From positions 310,001 through 374,000 of the forward strand of contig NZ_CP102270.1 of assembly GCF_025148445.1 (NCBI RefSeq): a stretch of 64,000 nucleotides of DNA, in the 5' to 3' direction. The notes beneath the pieces are model-generated. The model saw only the letters and a program-made list of their open reading frames with translations, had not been told where the DNA came from and ran no database searches. The stretch's first letter is position 1. Each line of letters starts with the position of its first letter. This document shows positions 16,587-23,760 of the stretch, one piece after another. The position numbers and the translations under genes were made by a program. Source of the stretch: Eshraghiella crossota. Lineage in GTDB: Bacteria; Bacillota; Clostridia; Lachnospirales; Lachnospiraceae.

Positions 16587-17702
16587 ATGAATAGTATAGT
16601 TTATGTTGGGATGGATGTCCATAAGGAACAGTACACAATTTGTTGTTACAGTTATGAGACAGATAAGGTTGAGTATAAGCAGACAATACCATCAGATTAC
16701 AAGCTTGTTCTTAAGTACATTGAACAGGTTCGTTCCAGATATGATGGTGAAGTTACATTTGTTTGCGGATATGAGGCAGGATGTCTTGGATATTCCTTGT
16801 ATCATCAACTAAAAGAACATGCTGTAGATTGCAAAATATTGGCTCCAAGTACAATGGCTGTAACTAATACACATCATGTAAAAACTGATAAAAGAGATGC
16901 TGCAAATATAGCCAGATGTCTGGCATTTCATACTTATAGTGAAGTATATGTTCCGGATAATGATGACAATGATGTTAAGGAATATATTAGAATGCGTGAT
17001 GACCAGAAGCTGTATCTCAAAAAGGTAAAACAACAGATTCTTGCATTTGTTTTAAGACAGGGAAAGCACTTTGAAGGTGGAAAAACTTATTGGACTATTG
17101 CACATCTGAAATGGTTAAAAACCTTAGAATTGTCAGATTTACAAAGAGAAACTTTAAATGAGTACCTTCTGACCTATGAATATTTAACAGAAAAAATCAG
17201 CAGATTTGATGAAAGAATAGAGGAACTTGCATCAGTAGAAAGATACGAAGAAAAAGTAAAACATATGAGTTGTCTTCTTGGAATTAAGACACATACAGCC
17301 CTTTCAATGATTGTCGAAGTTGGTGATTTTGAAAGATTTGAAAAAGCACCGAAATTTGCCTCGTTTTTAGGTCTTGTACCAAGTGAAGATTCCAGTGATA
17401 CGAGAGTTAATCGATACAGCATAACAAAAGCTGGAAATAGCCACTTGCGAAGACTTTTAGTTGAAGCAGCCCAGAGTTATACAAGGGGAAATGTAGGACA
17501 CAAATCAGTGGCATTGAAGCAAAGACAGAAAGGAAATCCACCGGAAGTAATTGCGTATGCAGATAAAGCAAATGAAAGGCTTAGACGAAGGTTTTACAAA
17601 ATGACCCTGAACAAAGGAGTTAATCGAAATGTGGCAACAACAGCAATAGCAAGAGAATTAGCATGTTTTATCTGGGGAATGATGACAGAACATGTAAGTT
17701 AG
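16587..17702 (+). CDS. IS110 family transposase (DEDD + Transposase_20)
   Basis: This 371-residue recombinase has an N-terminal RuvC-like DEDD domain beginning YVGMDVHKEQYTI (first Asp near residue 9), then CGYEAGCLGYSLY (Glu near 63) and HVKTDKRDAANIARCL (Asp pair near 100-103). The C-terminal Transposase_20 part is CLLGIKTHTALSMIVEVGDFERFEK followed by SITKAGNSHLRRLLVEAAQS with the nucleophilic Ser. IS110 enzymes use a bridge RNA to choose donor and target. The GGAGG of its RBS lies inside a GAGGTCAC copy able to pair with GTGACCTC at 16489-16496. Confidence 0.93.
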   Translation: MNSIVYVGMDVHKEQYTICCYSYETDKVEYKQTIPSDYKLVLKYIEQVRSRYDGEVTFVCGYEAGCLGYSLYHQLKEHAVDCKILAPSTMAVTNTHHVKTDKRDAANIARCLAFHTYSEVYVPDNDDNDVKEYIRMRDDQKLYLKKVKQQILAFVLRQGKHFEGGKTYWTIAHLKWLKTLELSDLQRETLNEYLLTYEYLTEKISRFDERIEELASVERYEEKVKHMSCLLGIKTHTALSMIVEVGDFERFEKAPKFASFLGLVPSEDSSDTRVNRYSITKAGNSHLRRLLVEAAQSYTRGNVGHKSVALKQRQKGNPPEVIAYADKANERLRRRFYKMTLNKGVNRNVATTAIARELACFIWGMMTEHVS

Positions 17703-18110
17703 TAGAATATCCATCTGCTTCAGTCAAGGATGCTTCTCATCGCCATTGGCGACAAGTCCCTGACAGAATCACCTGAATATTCTTAAGGGTAATCAAGCAG
17801 AAGAAACTGACTTTGTCAGATTACATCTGCAAAACAACTAATTAACACTGGATACAGAGGCAGGGTCTTAGAGCATTTCTAGGTCCGAATTATTTGCGAA
17901 CCACCTCTGTTGACATTATATTTATATATTTTGATTCACGCTAGGAGACGGCAAGATTCACGGCGGACCATTGACCTGTAGGTAACCAATCCACGTATAA
18001 CAGAGTGGCCAAGGCCGGGGACTGTTAGATCTGAGGCTCTGCCTCTGTACCCAGTGTTAAAATTTAGAGAAAGGAAAATGTGGTGATTTCTTGCAATTTA
18101 CTCTTGACAA
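17703..18110 (+). ncRNA. Candidate bridge RNA region of the IS110 element
   Basis: The non-coding right end holds a long-range inverted repeat: 17843-17871 and 18031-18059 can pair over about 29 bp with several G-U wobbles and one mismatch, which points to selection at RNA level. A TTGCGA-N17-TATATT promoter-like pair (about 17897-17925) lies in between and would yield a ~178-base RNA ending at the right repeat. IS1111-group bridge RNAs lie at this position. The guide loops cannot be set by eye. Confidence 0.6.
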
Positions 18111-18210
18111 GAGGTCACTTCATAACAGGTGGTAACAGCAAAACATATCGGGGAAAGCCCGGTTTTATCATTACAACAGGCTATGCCTGATCATATAAAG
18201 CAACTTTTAA

Positions 18211-18247
18211 CAGCCAGTTAGGGATAAACCCTGCTGGCTATTTTTTT
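18211..18247 (+). terminator. Terminator/attenuator before Maff2 gene
   Basis: AGCCAG (18212-18217) and CTGGCT (18234-18239) with an inner GGG/CCC pair are followed by seven Ts. It ends read-through from the left or attenuates the secretion operon, whose first RBS follows directly. Confidence 0.8.
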
Positions 18248-18268
18248 ATCGAAAAGGAGACAACCAAT

Positions 18269-18646
18269 ATGAGAAAAGAACAGATTATTACGACAACCAA
18301 CAACAATCAGATGGAGGAAAAAGGTATGAAGCAGAGATTTATTCATTTTAAGAGAAAATTTGTTCCGGCATTATCCGGAGCCATTATGGGAGTAATGCTT
18401 ATGAGCACTACCTGCTTTGCGGCAGGAGGCACTTCGGCAGTAACACAGCCGCTTGAGAACTTAAAAACGCTTGTGATCGCAGTTATCGGTGCAGTCGGTG
18501 TCATTATCCTTGCAAAAAATGTTATGGAATTTGCACAGGCATACCAGCAGCAGGATTCATCTACTATGAACTCAGCTTTAAAGGGAGTTGTGGCAGGTAT
18601 TATCATGGCAGGTATTTCTACTGTACTCACCTTCTTAGGCTTCTAA
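18269..18646 (+). CDS. Maff2 family pilin-like protein (VirB2 position)
   Basis: This 125-residue protein has a basic N-terminus, a signal-like segment (PALSGAIMGVMLMSTTCFAA) and two membrane helices (LKTLVIAVIGAVGVIILAKNV and GVVAGIIMAGISTVLTFLGF). The layout matches small Maff2 proteins at the head of Firmicute type IV secretion operons, in the place of VirB2 pilin. Two starts are credible: ATG 18269 after AAGGAG, or ATG 18326 right after GGAGGAAAAAGGT, the latter giving a typical 106-residue product. Confidence 0.8.
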   Translation: MRKEQIITTTNNNQMEEKGMKQRFIHFKRKFVPALSGAIMGVMLMSTTCFAAGGTSAVTQPLENLKTLVIAVIGAVGVIILAKNVMEFAQAYQQQDSSTMNSALKGVVAGIIMAGISTVLTFLGF

Positions 18647-18699
18647 GATAGGGAAAAATAATCCCTGTTGCAATAGAAGAAAAGAGGTGAATAACAGGT

Positions 18700-19542
18700 A
18701 TGGATATTTTTAAGCTGGGAGACAAAATACTTGCTCTCCTTGAAGCTATGTTTGGATTTTGGAATAATCAGATATCTTTGGTTTTTGCAATGCTTGGACA
18801 ATCGCCCGTCAGTTTTAAGGGCGGTGGTCCGTGGGCAGTCATTGAGGGAATAGAGCCAATCTTTGTAGCAGTTGGTTCTTCCCTTGTGGTACTGTTCTTT
18901 GTTATCGGTTTCTGTTCGGAAAGTATAGATGTGAAAGATGAAATGAGGTTTGAATCAATCCTGCGTATGCTTATCCGATTAGGACTTGCAGAATGGTTTG
19001 TTGCCAATAATGTCACGATTATGAAAGCATTTTTTACTTCCATCGGAAATCTGGTAGGGCTTATTTCGGCAGGAACAACAACACAGCTTGCCATTGACAG
19101 TGCACAGGCAGATGTCATTAAGGGACTTGGATTTGGTGAAAGTCTGGTAATGCTGATCCTTACGGCACTGCTTGCAATCATCATTATTATCTGTGGTTTC
19201 TTTATCATTTACACCGTGTATTTCAGATTCTTAAAAATATTGATCATTGTGCCGCTTGGAGCAATCGCCTGCTCTACAATGGCAGGAAACAGAATGGTAA
19301 GTCATACGATGTCAACTTACTGTAAGTATTTCTTATCCTGTGTGTTTGAGGCGGTAACAATGGCACTTGCGATTGTGGTATGCAACGCATTTATCAATGC
19401 AGGGCTGCCTTCCTTTACGGGAAGTTATGCAGACTGGGCACAGACACTTATTTATCTGTGTGAAATGACATTTACCATAGCAATGACGGTTGGAAGTGTG
19501 AAGGGAGCACAGACACTTACAAGTAAGGCATTCGGATTATAG
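18700..19542 (+). CDS. VirB6/TrbL-like channel membrane protein
   Basis: This 280-residue polytopic protein has about six membrane helices (SSLVVLFFVIGFC near 60, LILTALLAIIIIICGFFIIYTVYF near 155, ILIIVPLGAIACS, AVTMALAIVVCNAFINAG). Position after Maff2 and before PrgI and VirB4 is that of VirB6 in Firmicute conjugation systems. It forms part of the inner-membrane channel for DNA. The RBS GAGGTG precedes the ATG. Sequence identity to VirB6 is not visible, so the call is by topology and context. Confidence 0.8.
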   Translation: MDIFKLGDKILALLEAMFGFWNNQISLVFAMLGQSPVSFKGGGPWAVIEGIEPIFVAVGSSLVVLFFVIGFCSESIDVKDEMRFESILRMLIRLGLAEWFVANNVTIMKAFFTSIGNLVGLISAGTTTQLAIDSAQADVIKGLGFGESLVMLILTALLAIIIIICGFFIIYTVYFRFLKILIIVPLGAIACSTMAGNRMVSHTMSTYCKYFLSCVFEAVTMALAIVVCNAFINAGLPSFTGSYADWAQTLIYLCEMTFTIAMTVGSVKGAQTLTSKAFGL

Positions 19543-19554
19543 AAGGAGGCATTT

Positions 19555-19965
19555 ATGGATAATGAAAAGAAACAGGTGACTTATAATTCCAGTTTTTCCG
19601 GGGAGACACAGGTAACACTCGATATTCAGCAGTATATGAATAACAAGGCAATGTATATCGGGCTTATGTGTAATGAAGATGGATACGATGAGCCGTTTGG
19701 TGATGTGACCGTAAATTTGTCTGTTGCTGCACCGAATTATTGCGGATATCTGAATGTGAATGATATGCCGGATATTGAGAAATTCATCACAGAAAATGAG
19801 CTTGGGGAGTTTACAGGATTTACACAGAGGAGTGGTTATTGTGAATATCCTCTTTATCTGTTCAATGTTGATAAGCTGAGAGAACTGTGTCCGGACGGAA
19901 TGGATATGTATGAGGCAAATATCGGTATGGCAAGAAAGCCGGAGACAAAGGAGTTAGCAAGATAG
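19555..19965 (+). CDS. DUF4313-like protein
   Basis: This 136-residue soluble protein begins KKQVTYNSSFSGETQVTLDIQQYMNNKAMYIGLMC and continues with EPFGDVTVNLSVAAPNYCGYLNVNDMP. This is the pattern I recall for DUF4313 proteins encoded between VirB6 and PrgI in related ICEs. No catalytic motif is visible. It is 12 bases after virB6 and 13 before PrgI, so it is part of the same operon. Confidence 0.7.
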   Translation: MDNEKKQVTYNSSFSGETQVTLDIQQYMNNKAMYIGLMCNEDGYDEPFGDVTVNLSVAAPNYCGYLNVNDMPDIEKFITENELGEFTGFTQRSGYCEYPLYLFNVDKLRELCPDGMDMYEANIGMARKPETKELAR

Positions 19966-19978
19966 GGGGCAGAGGACA

Positions 19979-20491
19979 ATGGTTATTGAAATAAACAAAG
20001 ACATTGACCGTTATCAGGAATCGGTGGCAATGGGACTTACAGCAAAACAGCTTGTATTTTCTATTGCCAGTGTGATAGTCGGTGGCGGTATCGTATTACT
20101 TCTTTATAGATATATTGGTCTTACAGGTTCTGCTTATGTGGCGATTCCGTGTGTAGCTCCGATAGCACTTGGAGGATTTTATTCTTTTAATGGAATGAAT
20201 TTTTACGAGTATATGGGAAAGAAACTGCATTTTATGTTTGGAAATAAGGCTCTTACCTATGTATCTACTGAGGGAGAGCCGATTATCAAGGCTTTTGAAA
20301 TGGAGCAGAACGGACAGGTAAAGAAGAAAGGCAAAAAAACTCAATCAGAGATTACAACATCTGAGTCGGCAGTAAAGAAACAGGAGGAATTTGAAGAAAT
20401 GAAGAAAAAGACAAGAAACATGATGTTTGGACTGGCAGCCGTGTTTGTGCTGGCGGTAGCGGGTGTGGCTGCTTATAAAGCAATGCACTAA
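19979..20491 (+). CDS. PrgI family protein (VirB3-like)
   Basis: This 170-residue protein starts VIEINKDIDRYQESVAMGLTAKQLVFSIASV, the hallmark of PrgI/VirB3-like proteins. Two adjacent membrane helices follow (about 28-45 and 48-65), then the FNGMNFYEYMGKKLHFMF segment, a Lys-rich cytoplasmic part and a C-terminal membrane helix. PrgI works with VirB4, whose gene follows after an inserted toxin-antitoxin pair. RBS GGGGGCAGAGGAC is weaker than that of its neighbours. Confidence 0.85.
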   Translation: MVIEINKDIDRYQESVAMGLTAKQLVFSIASVIVGGGIVLLLYRYIGLTGSAYVAIPCVAPIALGGFYSFNGMNFYEYMGKKLHFMFGNKALTYVSTEGEPIIKAFEMEQNGQVKKKGKKTQSEITTSESAVKKQEEFEEMKKKTRNMMFGLAAVFVLAVAGVAAYKAMH

Positions 20492-20492
20492 A

Positions 20493-20520
20493 AAGGAACC
20501 TGCATAAAAACAGATTCCTT
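20493..20520. terminator. Convergent terminator between PrgI and toxin genes
   Basis: AAGGAA.CTG (from 20493) and CAG.TTCCTT (to 20520) form a stem with A- and T-rich flanks on both sides. It sits between the plus-strand PrgI gene and the minus-strand toxin gene and can serve both. Confidence 0.6.
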
Positions 20521-20851
20521 AAATGAGGGAAAATCCCTGTCGAAGAATGGAAGTCCAGTTACTTTTCTGATAGAGAAATCGGACTATGATTACAGTCTGC
20601 TTTTCTTCATCAATCGTATAAAAGGCAAGGTAATTATTGATTATCACAAAACGAATGCCCCAGCTTGCCAGTACCGGATCATCTACCAGACGGAACTTCT
20701 GTGGCAGGTCGGCTAGTGAGCCTATCTGCTCAGTCGCAGCATCTAACAGATTATCTGCGGCATCCGGATTTTTGAGGGTAAATTCGATGTAATCCGCAGC
20801 ACGCATAATATCGTGTTCTGCGGTGGAAGTGATATGAACCTGATAGCTCAT
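20519..20851 (-). CDS. RelE/ParE family toxin
   Basis: This 110-residue protein matches the RelE/ParE fold: YQVHITSTAEHDIMRAADYIEFTLKNPDAADNLLDAA at the start, then LPQKFRLVDDPVLASWGIRFVIINNYLAFYTIDEEKQTVIIVRFLYQKSNW. RelE toxins cleave mRNA on the ribosome and ParE poisons gyrase; which applies is open. Start overlaps the antitoxin stop by four bases. The pair is inserted, in opposite orientation, into the type IV secretion operon. Confidence 0.88.
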   Translation of the reverse strand: MSYQVHITSTAEHDIMRAADYIEFTLKNPDAADNLLDAATEQIGSLADLPQKFRLVDDPVLASWGIRFVIINNYLAFYTIDEEKQTVIIVRFLYQKSNWTSILRQGFSLI

Positions 20852-21111
20852 CGACTGCGGCGGCTCCTGATATCAGCCATAGCTTCGGAAAATGGTCTTG
20901 TATTGCCTGTGGCAATATCGTCCATTCCTTCTTTAATCTGGCTGTAAAGTTCAAAGCGGCTGGTCAGTTCTTCGTAGGCTTCAATGCTCATAACAGCAAG
21001 GTCGCCTTTTCCATTCTTCGTAATGAAAACTGGTTCAGGATAATTATGACAAAATGTAGAAATTTCATTGTAATTATTCCTTAAATCAGCACTTGATTTG
21101 ATTGCTGGCAT
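20848..21111 (-). CDS. Phd/YefM family antitoxin
   Basis: This 87-residue protein starts PAIKSSADLRNNYNEISTFCHNYPEPVFITKNGKGDLAVMSIEAYE, the DNA-binding N-terminal half of Phd/YefM antitoxins; the C-terminal half (IKEGMDDIATGNTRPFSEAM) would wrap the toxin. The ATG at 21111 follows AAGGAGG; the longer frame has no support. It should repress its own promoter, around which a TAACAA/TTGTTA palindrome lies. It likely stabilises the ICE. Confidence 0.88.
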   Translation of the reverse strand: MPAIKSSADLRNNYNEISTFCHNYPEPVFITKNGKGDLAVMSIEAYEELTSRFELYSQIKEGMDDIATGNTRPFSEAMADIRSRRSR

Positions 21112-21130
21112 AAAAACACCTCCTTGTTTG

Positions 21131-21159
21131 ATAACAAAATTATACACAAATCTTGTTAT
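21131..21159 (-). promoter_or_regulatory. Toxin-antitoxin promoter and operator
   Basis: On the minus strand ATAACAA (21159-21153) and TTGTTAT (21137-21131) form a 7-bp inverted repeat around a perfect -10 TATAAT (21144-21139). This is a typical autoregulatory operator of a Phd-type antitoxin, placed 20-48 bases ahead of its start. Confidence 0.65.
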
Positions 21160-21230
21160 GAAGTCAATGGATATACCATTAGTGTTAGCAGGATAAACAC
21201 AACTATTCATATGTATCTGACCGTGAGGTC

Positions 21231-21267
21231 GGGAACAAGCCCGTTGGGTGATGTTCCCGGCGGGCTT
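21231..21267 (+). promoter_or_regulatory. Interleaved stems (pseudoknot-like) upstream of virB4
   Basis: GGGAACA (21231-21237) pairs with TGTTCCC (21252-21258), while AAGCCCG (21237-21243) pairs with CGGGCTT (21261-21267). The order A-B-A'-B' can form an H-type pseudoknot or two alternative hairpins. It lies 30 bases before virB4, so it could end the transcript from outside or control virB4 translation. TTT after the second stem is short for a terminator. Confidence 0.55.
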
Positions 21268-21296
21268 TCACAGATAAGAAAGCGAGGTTAGAGACA

Positions 21297-23675
21297 ATGG
21301 GTTTATTTACGGACGGATTTAAGCTCTTGAAAAAGGCAAGTGAGCCTTTGTATAAGACACCGAAATCCATTCAGGAAACCATAGAGATTATGGCGGTGGC
21401 TGAAAACGGTATTTTTGAAGTAAGCAGGAATAAGTATTCCAAGTGTTACCGCTTTCAGGACATCAATTACACAACGGCAACGGAGGATGAGCAGATCGGC
21501 ATTTTTGAAAGATACTGCAAATTCTTAAATTCGCTGGACTGTAATTATAAGATTACGATTAACAATAAGAACAAAAATATGGAGGATCTCCGTGATAAGG
21601 TTCTTATTACAGAAAAAAACGATGGCTTCAATAATTACCGAAGAATTTACAATGACATTATTGAGGAGAAGATTATTGAGGGCAGACAGGGGATTGAACA
21701 GGAAAGATACCTGACGATCACGATTGAGAGAAAGAACTTTGAGGAGGCAAAGGCACAGTTTGCCACACTTGAGGCAACAATACACAAGGCTTTCATTGAA
21801 CTGGGGGCGGAGATTGTGCCGCTTAAAGGCAATGAAAGGCTGAAAGTGCTCTATGACTATTACCATCTTGGCGATGAGGGCAGTTTTGATTTTGATATCA
21901 AAAAGGCAAAGAAGGTCGGAGCAGATTTTAAGAATGATTTATGTAATGGTATGGTGAAATATTTCCCAGACCATTTTGAGGACGAGAGTAAATACTGCAA
22001 GGCACTTTTCATTAAGAAGTATCCCAGCAGTTTATCTGACAGATTTATCAATGAGATTACTTCCCTTCCTGTCCACTCCATTACCAGTATTGATGTAGTG
22101 CCTGTGCCAAAGGATTTGACCACAAAGGTGCTTCAGAAGAAATATCTTGGTATTGAGTCGGATATTATCAAGCAGCAGAGAGTCCGTAATAAGAATAATG
22201 ACTTCTCCACAGAAATCTCTTATGCAAAGAGAACGGAGAAAAAAGAGATTGAGGCAATTATGGATGATGTCCGTGAGAATGACCAGTGTCTTTTCTTTGT
22301 AGGAGTTACCATTATCCTTATGGCAGAAAGTAAGAAGGAGCTTGAGAGTGTCTGCGAAACAGTAGAAACAATCGGAAAGCGTAACAGTTGTACGATTGAT
22401 ACACACTACTTAAAGCAGAGGGAAGCACTCAACACGGCACTTCCGATTGGTGTAAGACAGGTGGAAACAATGCGTACCCTTCTTACCCAGTCGCTTGCGG
22501 TGCTTATGCCGTTTAATGTGCAGGAACTGAATGACAGCACAGGTAATTATTACGGTATCAACCAGATCAGTAAGAATGTAAATATCGGTAACAGAAAGAA
22601 GCTCATCAACGGAAATGGCTTTGTATTCGGAGTGCCGGGTTCCGGCAAATCATTCTTCTGTAAGATGGAAATGGGCAGCGTATTCTTGTCGGGAGATGAT
22701 GAGATTATCGTCATTGATCCGATGAACGAATATTTTGATATTGCACAGACTTATGGTGGAACCGTGGTAAATATGTCCACATACACGGACAACTATGTAA
22801 ATCCGCTTGAGATGGATGTGTGGAGTCTTGATCCGAATGATTCAAAGGGAATGATAAGGGAAAAAGGGGAATTTATGCTTGGTCTTTGTGAGCAGTGTAT
22901 CGGGGACAGCTTAAATTCCAGACAGAAATCAATCATTGACCGCTGTGTGAGAAAGATGTATATCGACATCGCAAGGGGCAGGGAAAAGTATATTCCGGTA
23001 ATGAGTGACTTCTACGATATCCTTATGGAACAGCCGGAGGACGAAGCAAAGGATATCGCATTGTCTTTGGAACTTTTTGTAAATGGTTCCCTCAATATCT
23101 TTAACCACCAGACAAATGTTGATGTAGATAACCGATTCACAGTATATGGTATCAGGGACTTAGGCACGGAGCTTAGTCCTATCACAATGCTTGTTATGAT
23201 GGAGTCCATTCAGAACAGAATTGTAGAAAACGGGCAGAAGGGCAAGGCAACCTGGCTCTATATTGATGAGTTCCATGTCCTGCTTAATTCGGAGTATTCT
23301 GCAAAATATTTACAGCAGCTCTGGAAGAAGGTGAGGAAACAAGGTGGACTGTGCACGGGTATCACCCAGAACGTCGTGGACCTTTTACAGAACTACACCG
23401 CCACTACAATGCTTGCAAACTCTGAGTTTGTTGCACTCTTAAAGCAGGCGAATACAGACAGTTCCAAGATGGCAGAGGTTATCGGTGTATCAGAGGCACA
23501 GCTTCGTTTCGTAACCAATACTGCATCGGGAATGGGACTTATCAAGTGTGGTTCCGTGGTAATTCCGTTTGATAACCAGATCAGCAAGGACACTGACCTT
23601 TACAGACTGTATAACACCAATATCCACGAAAAGATTGCGGAGCAGAAGAAAAAGGAGGCAAAATTTGCTGATTAG
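21297..23675 (+). CDS. VirB4-like conjugation ATPase
   Basis: This 792-residue protein has the VirB4 layout: an N-terminal CagE/VirB4 domain, Walker A FVFGVPGSGKSFFCKMEMG near residue 447, EIIVIDPMNEYFDIA, and Walker B KATWLYIDEFHVLL near 652 with the following TGITQNVVDLL motif. It powers assembly of the type IV channel and pairs with PrgI. The start follows AGCGAGGTTAGAGACA. The operon break before it is due to the inverted toxin-antitoxin pair. Confidence 0.93.
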   Translation: MGLFTDGFKLLKKASEPLYKTPKSIQETIEIMAVAENGIFEVSRNKYSKCYRFQDINYTTATEDEQIGIFERYCKFLNSLDCNYKITINNKNKNMEDLRDKVLITEKNDGFNNYRRIYNDIIEEKIIEGRQGIEQERYLTITIERKNFEEAKAQFATLEATIHKAFIELGAEIVPLKGNERLKVLYDYYHLGDEGSFDFDIKKAKKVGADFKNDLCNGMVKYFPDHFEDESKYCKALFIKKYPSSLSDRFINEITSLPVHSITSIDVVPVPKDLTTKVLQKKYLGIESDIIKQQRVRNKNNDFSTEISYAKRTEKKEIEAIMDDVRENDQCLFFVGVTIILMAESKKELESVCETVETIGKRNSCTIDTHYLKQREALNTALPIGVRQVETMRTLLTQSLAVLMPFNVQELNDSTGNYYGINQISKNVNIGNRKKLINGNGFVFGVPGSGKSFFCKMEMGSVFLSGDDEIIVIDPMNEYFDIAQTYGGTVVNMSTYTDNYVNPLEMDVWSLDPNDSKGMIREKGEFMLGLCEQCIGDSLNSRQKSIIDRCVRKMYIDIARGREKYIPVMSDFYDILMEQPEDEAKDIALSLELFVNGSLNIFNHQTNVDVDNRFTVYGIRDLGTELSPITMLVMMESIQNRIVENGQKGKATWLYIDEFHVLLNSEYSAKYLQQLWKKVRKQGGLCTGITQNVVDLLQNYTATTMLANSEFVALLKQANTDSSKMAEVIGVSEAQLRFVTNTASGMGLIKCGSVVIPFDNQISKDTDLYRLYNTNIHEKIAEQKKKEAKFAD

Positions 23676-23689
23676 AATTGCAATGTATC

Positions 23690-23725
23690 AGCCATTTGGA
23701 CTAAGTTCCGGATGGCTACTTTTTT
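23690..23725 (+). terminator. Terminator after virB4
   Basis: AGCCAT...ATGGCT (23690-23695 with 23712-23717) with further internal pairing is followed by six Ts. It may attenuate expression of the hydrolase gene that begins at 23761. Confidence 0.65.
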
Positions 23726-23760
23726 ACCTTTTTTAAGGATACAGAAAGAAGGTGGGAACA

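Larger units (their letters stand above)
16484..18123 (+). mobile_element. IS110-family element, IS1111-like group
   Basis: A 13-bp perfect inverted repeat (ATGAAGTGACCTC at 16484-16496, complement at 18111-18123) brackets one transposase gene and about 400 bases of non-coding DNA on its 3' side. Subterminal inverted repeats together with a long non-coding right end define the IS1111 group of IS110. True ends lie a few bases outside the repeats and no target duplication is expected. The element separates the cargo gene from the Maff2 gene. Confidence 0.8.

Noticed and set aside
17703-18110. Group II intron or riboswitch in the IS right end
   Set aside because: No intron-encoded reverse transcriptase or domain V-like hairpin was recognised, and the location between transposase and subterminal repeat fits the bridge RNA of IS1111-type elements.
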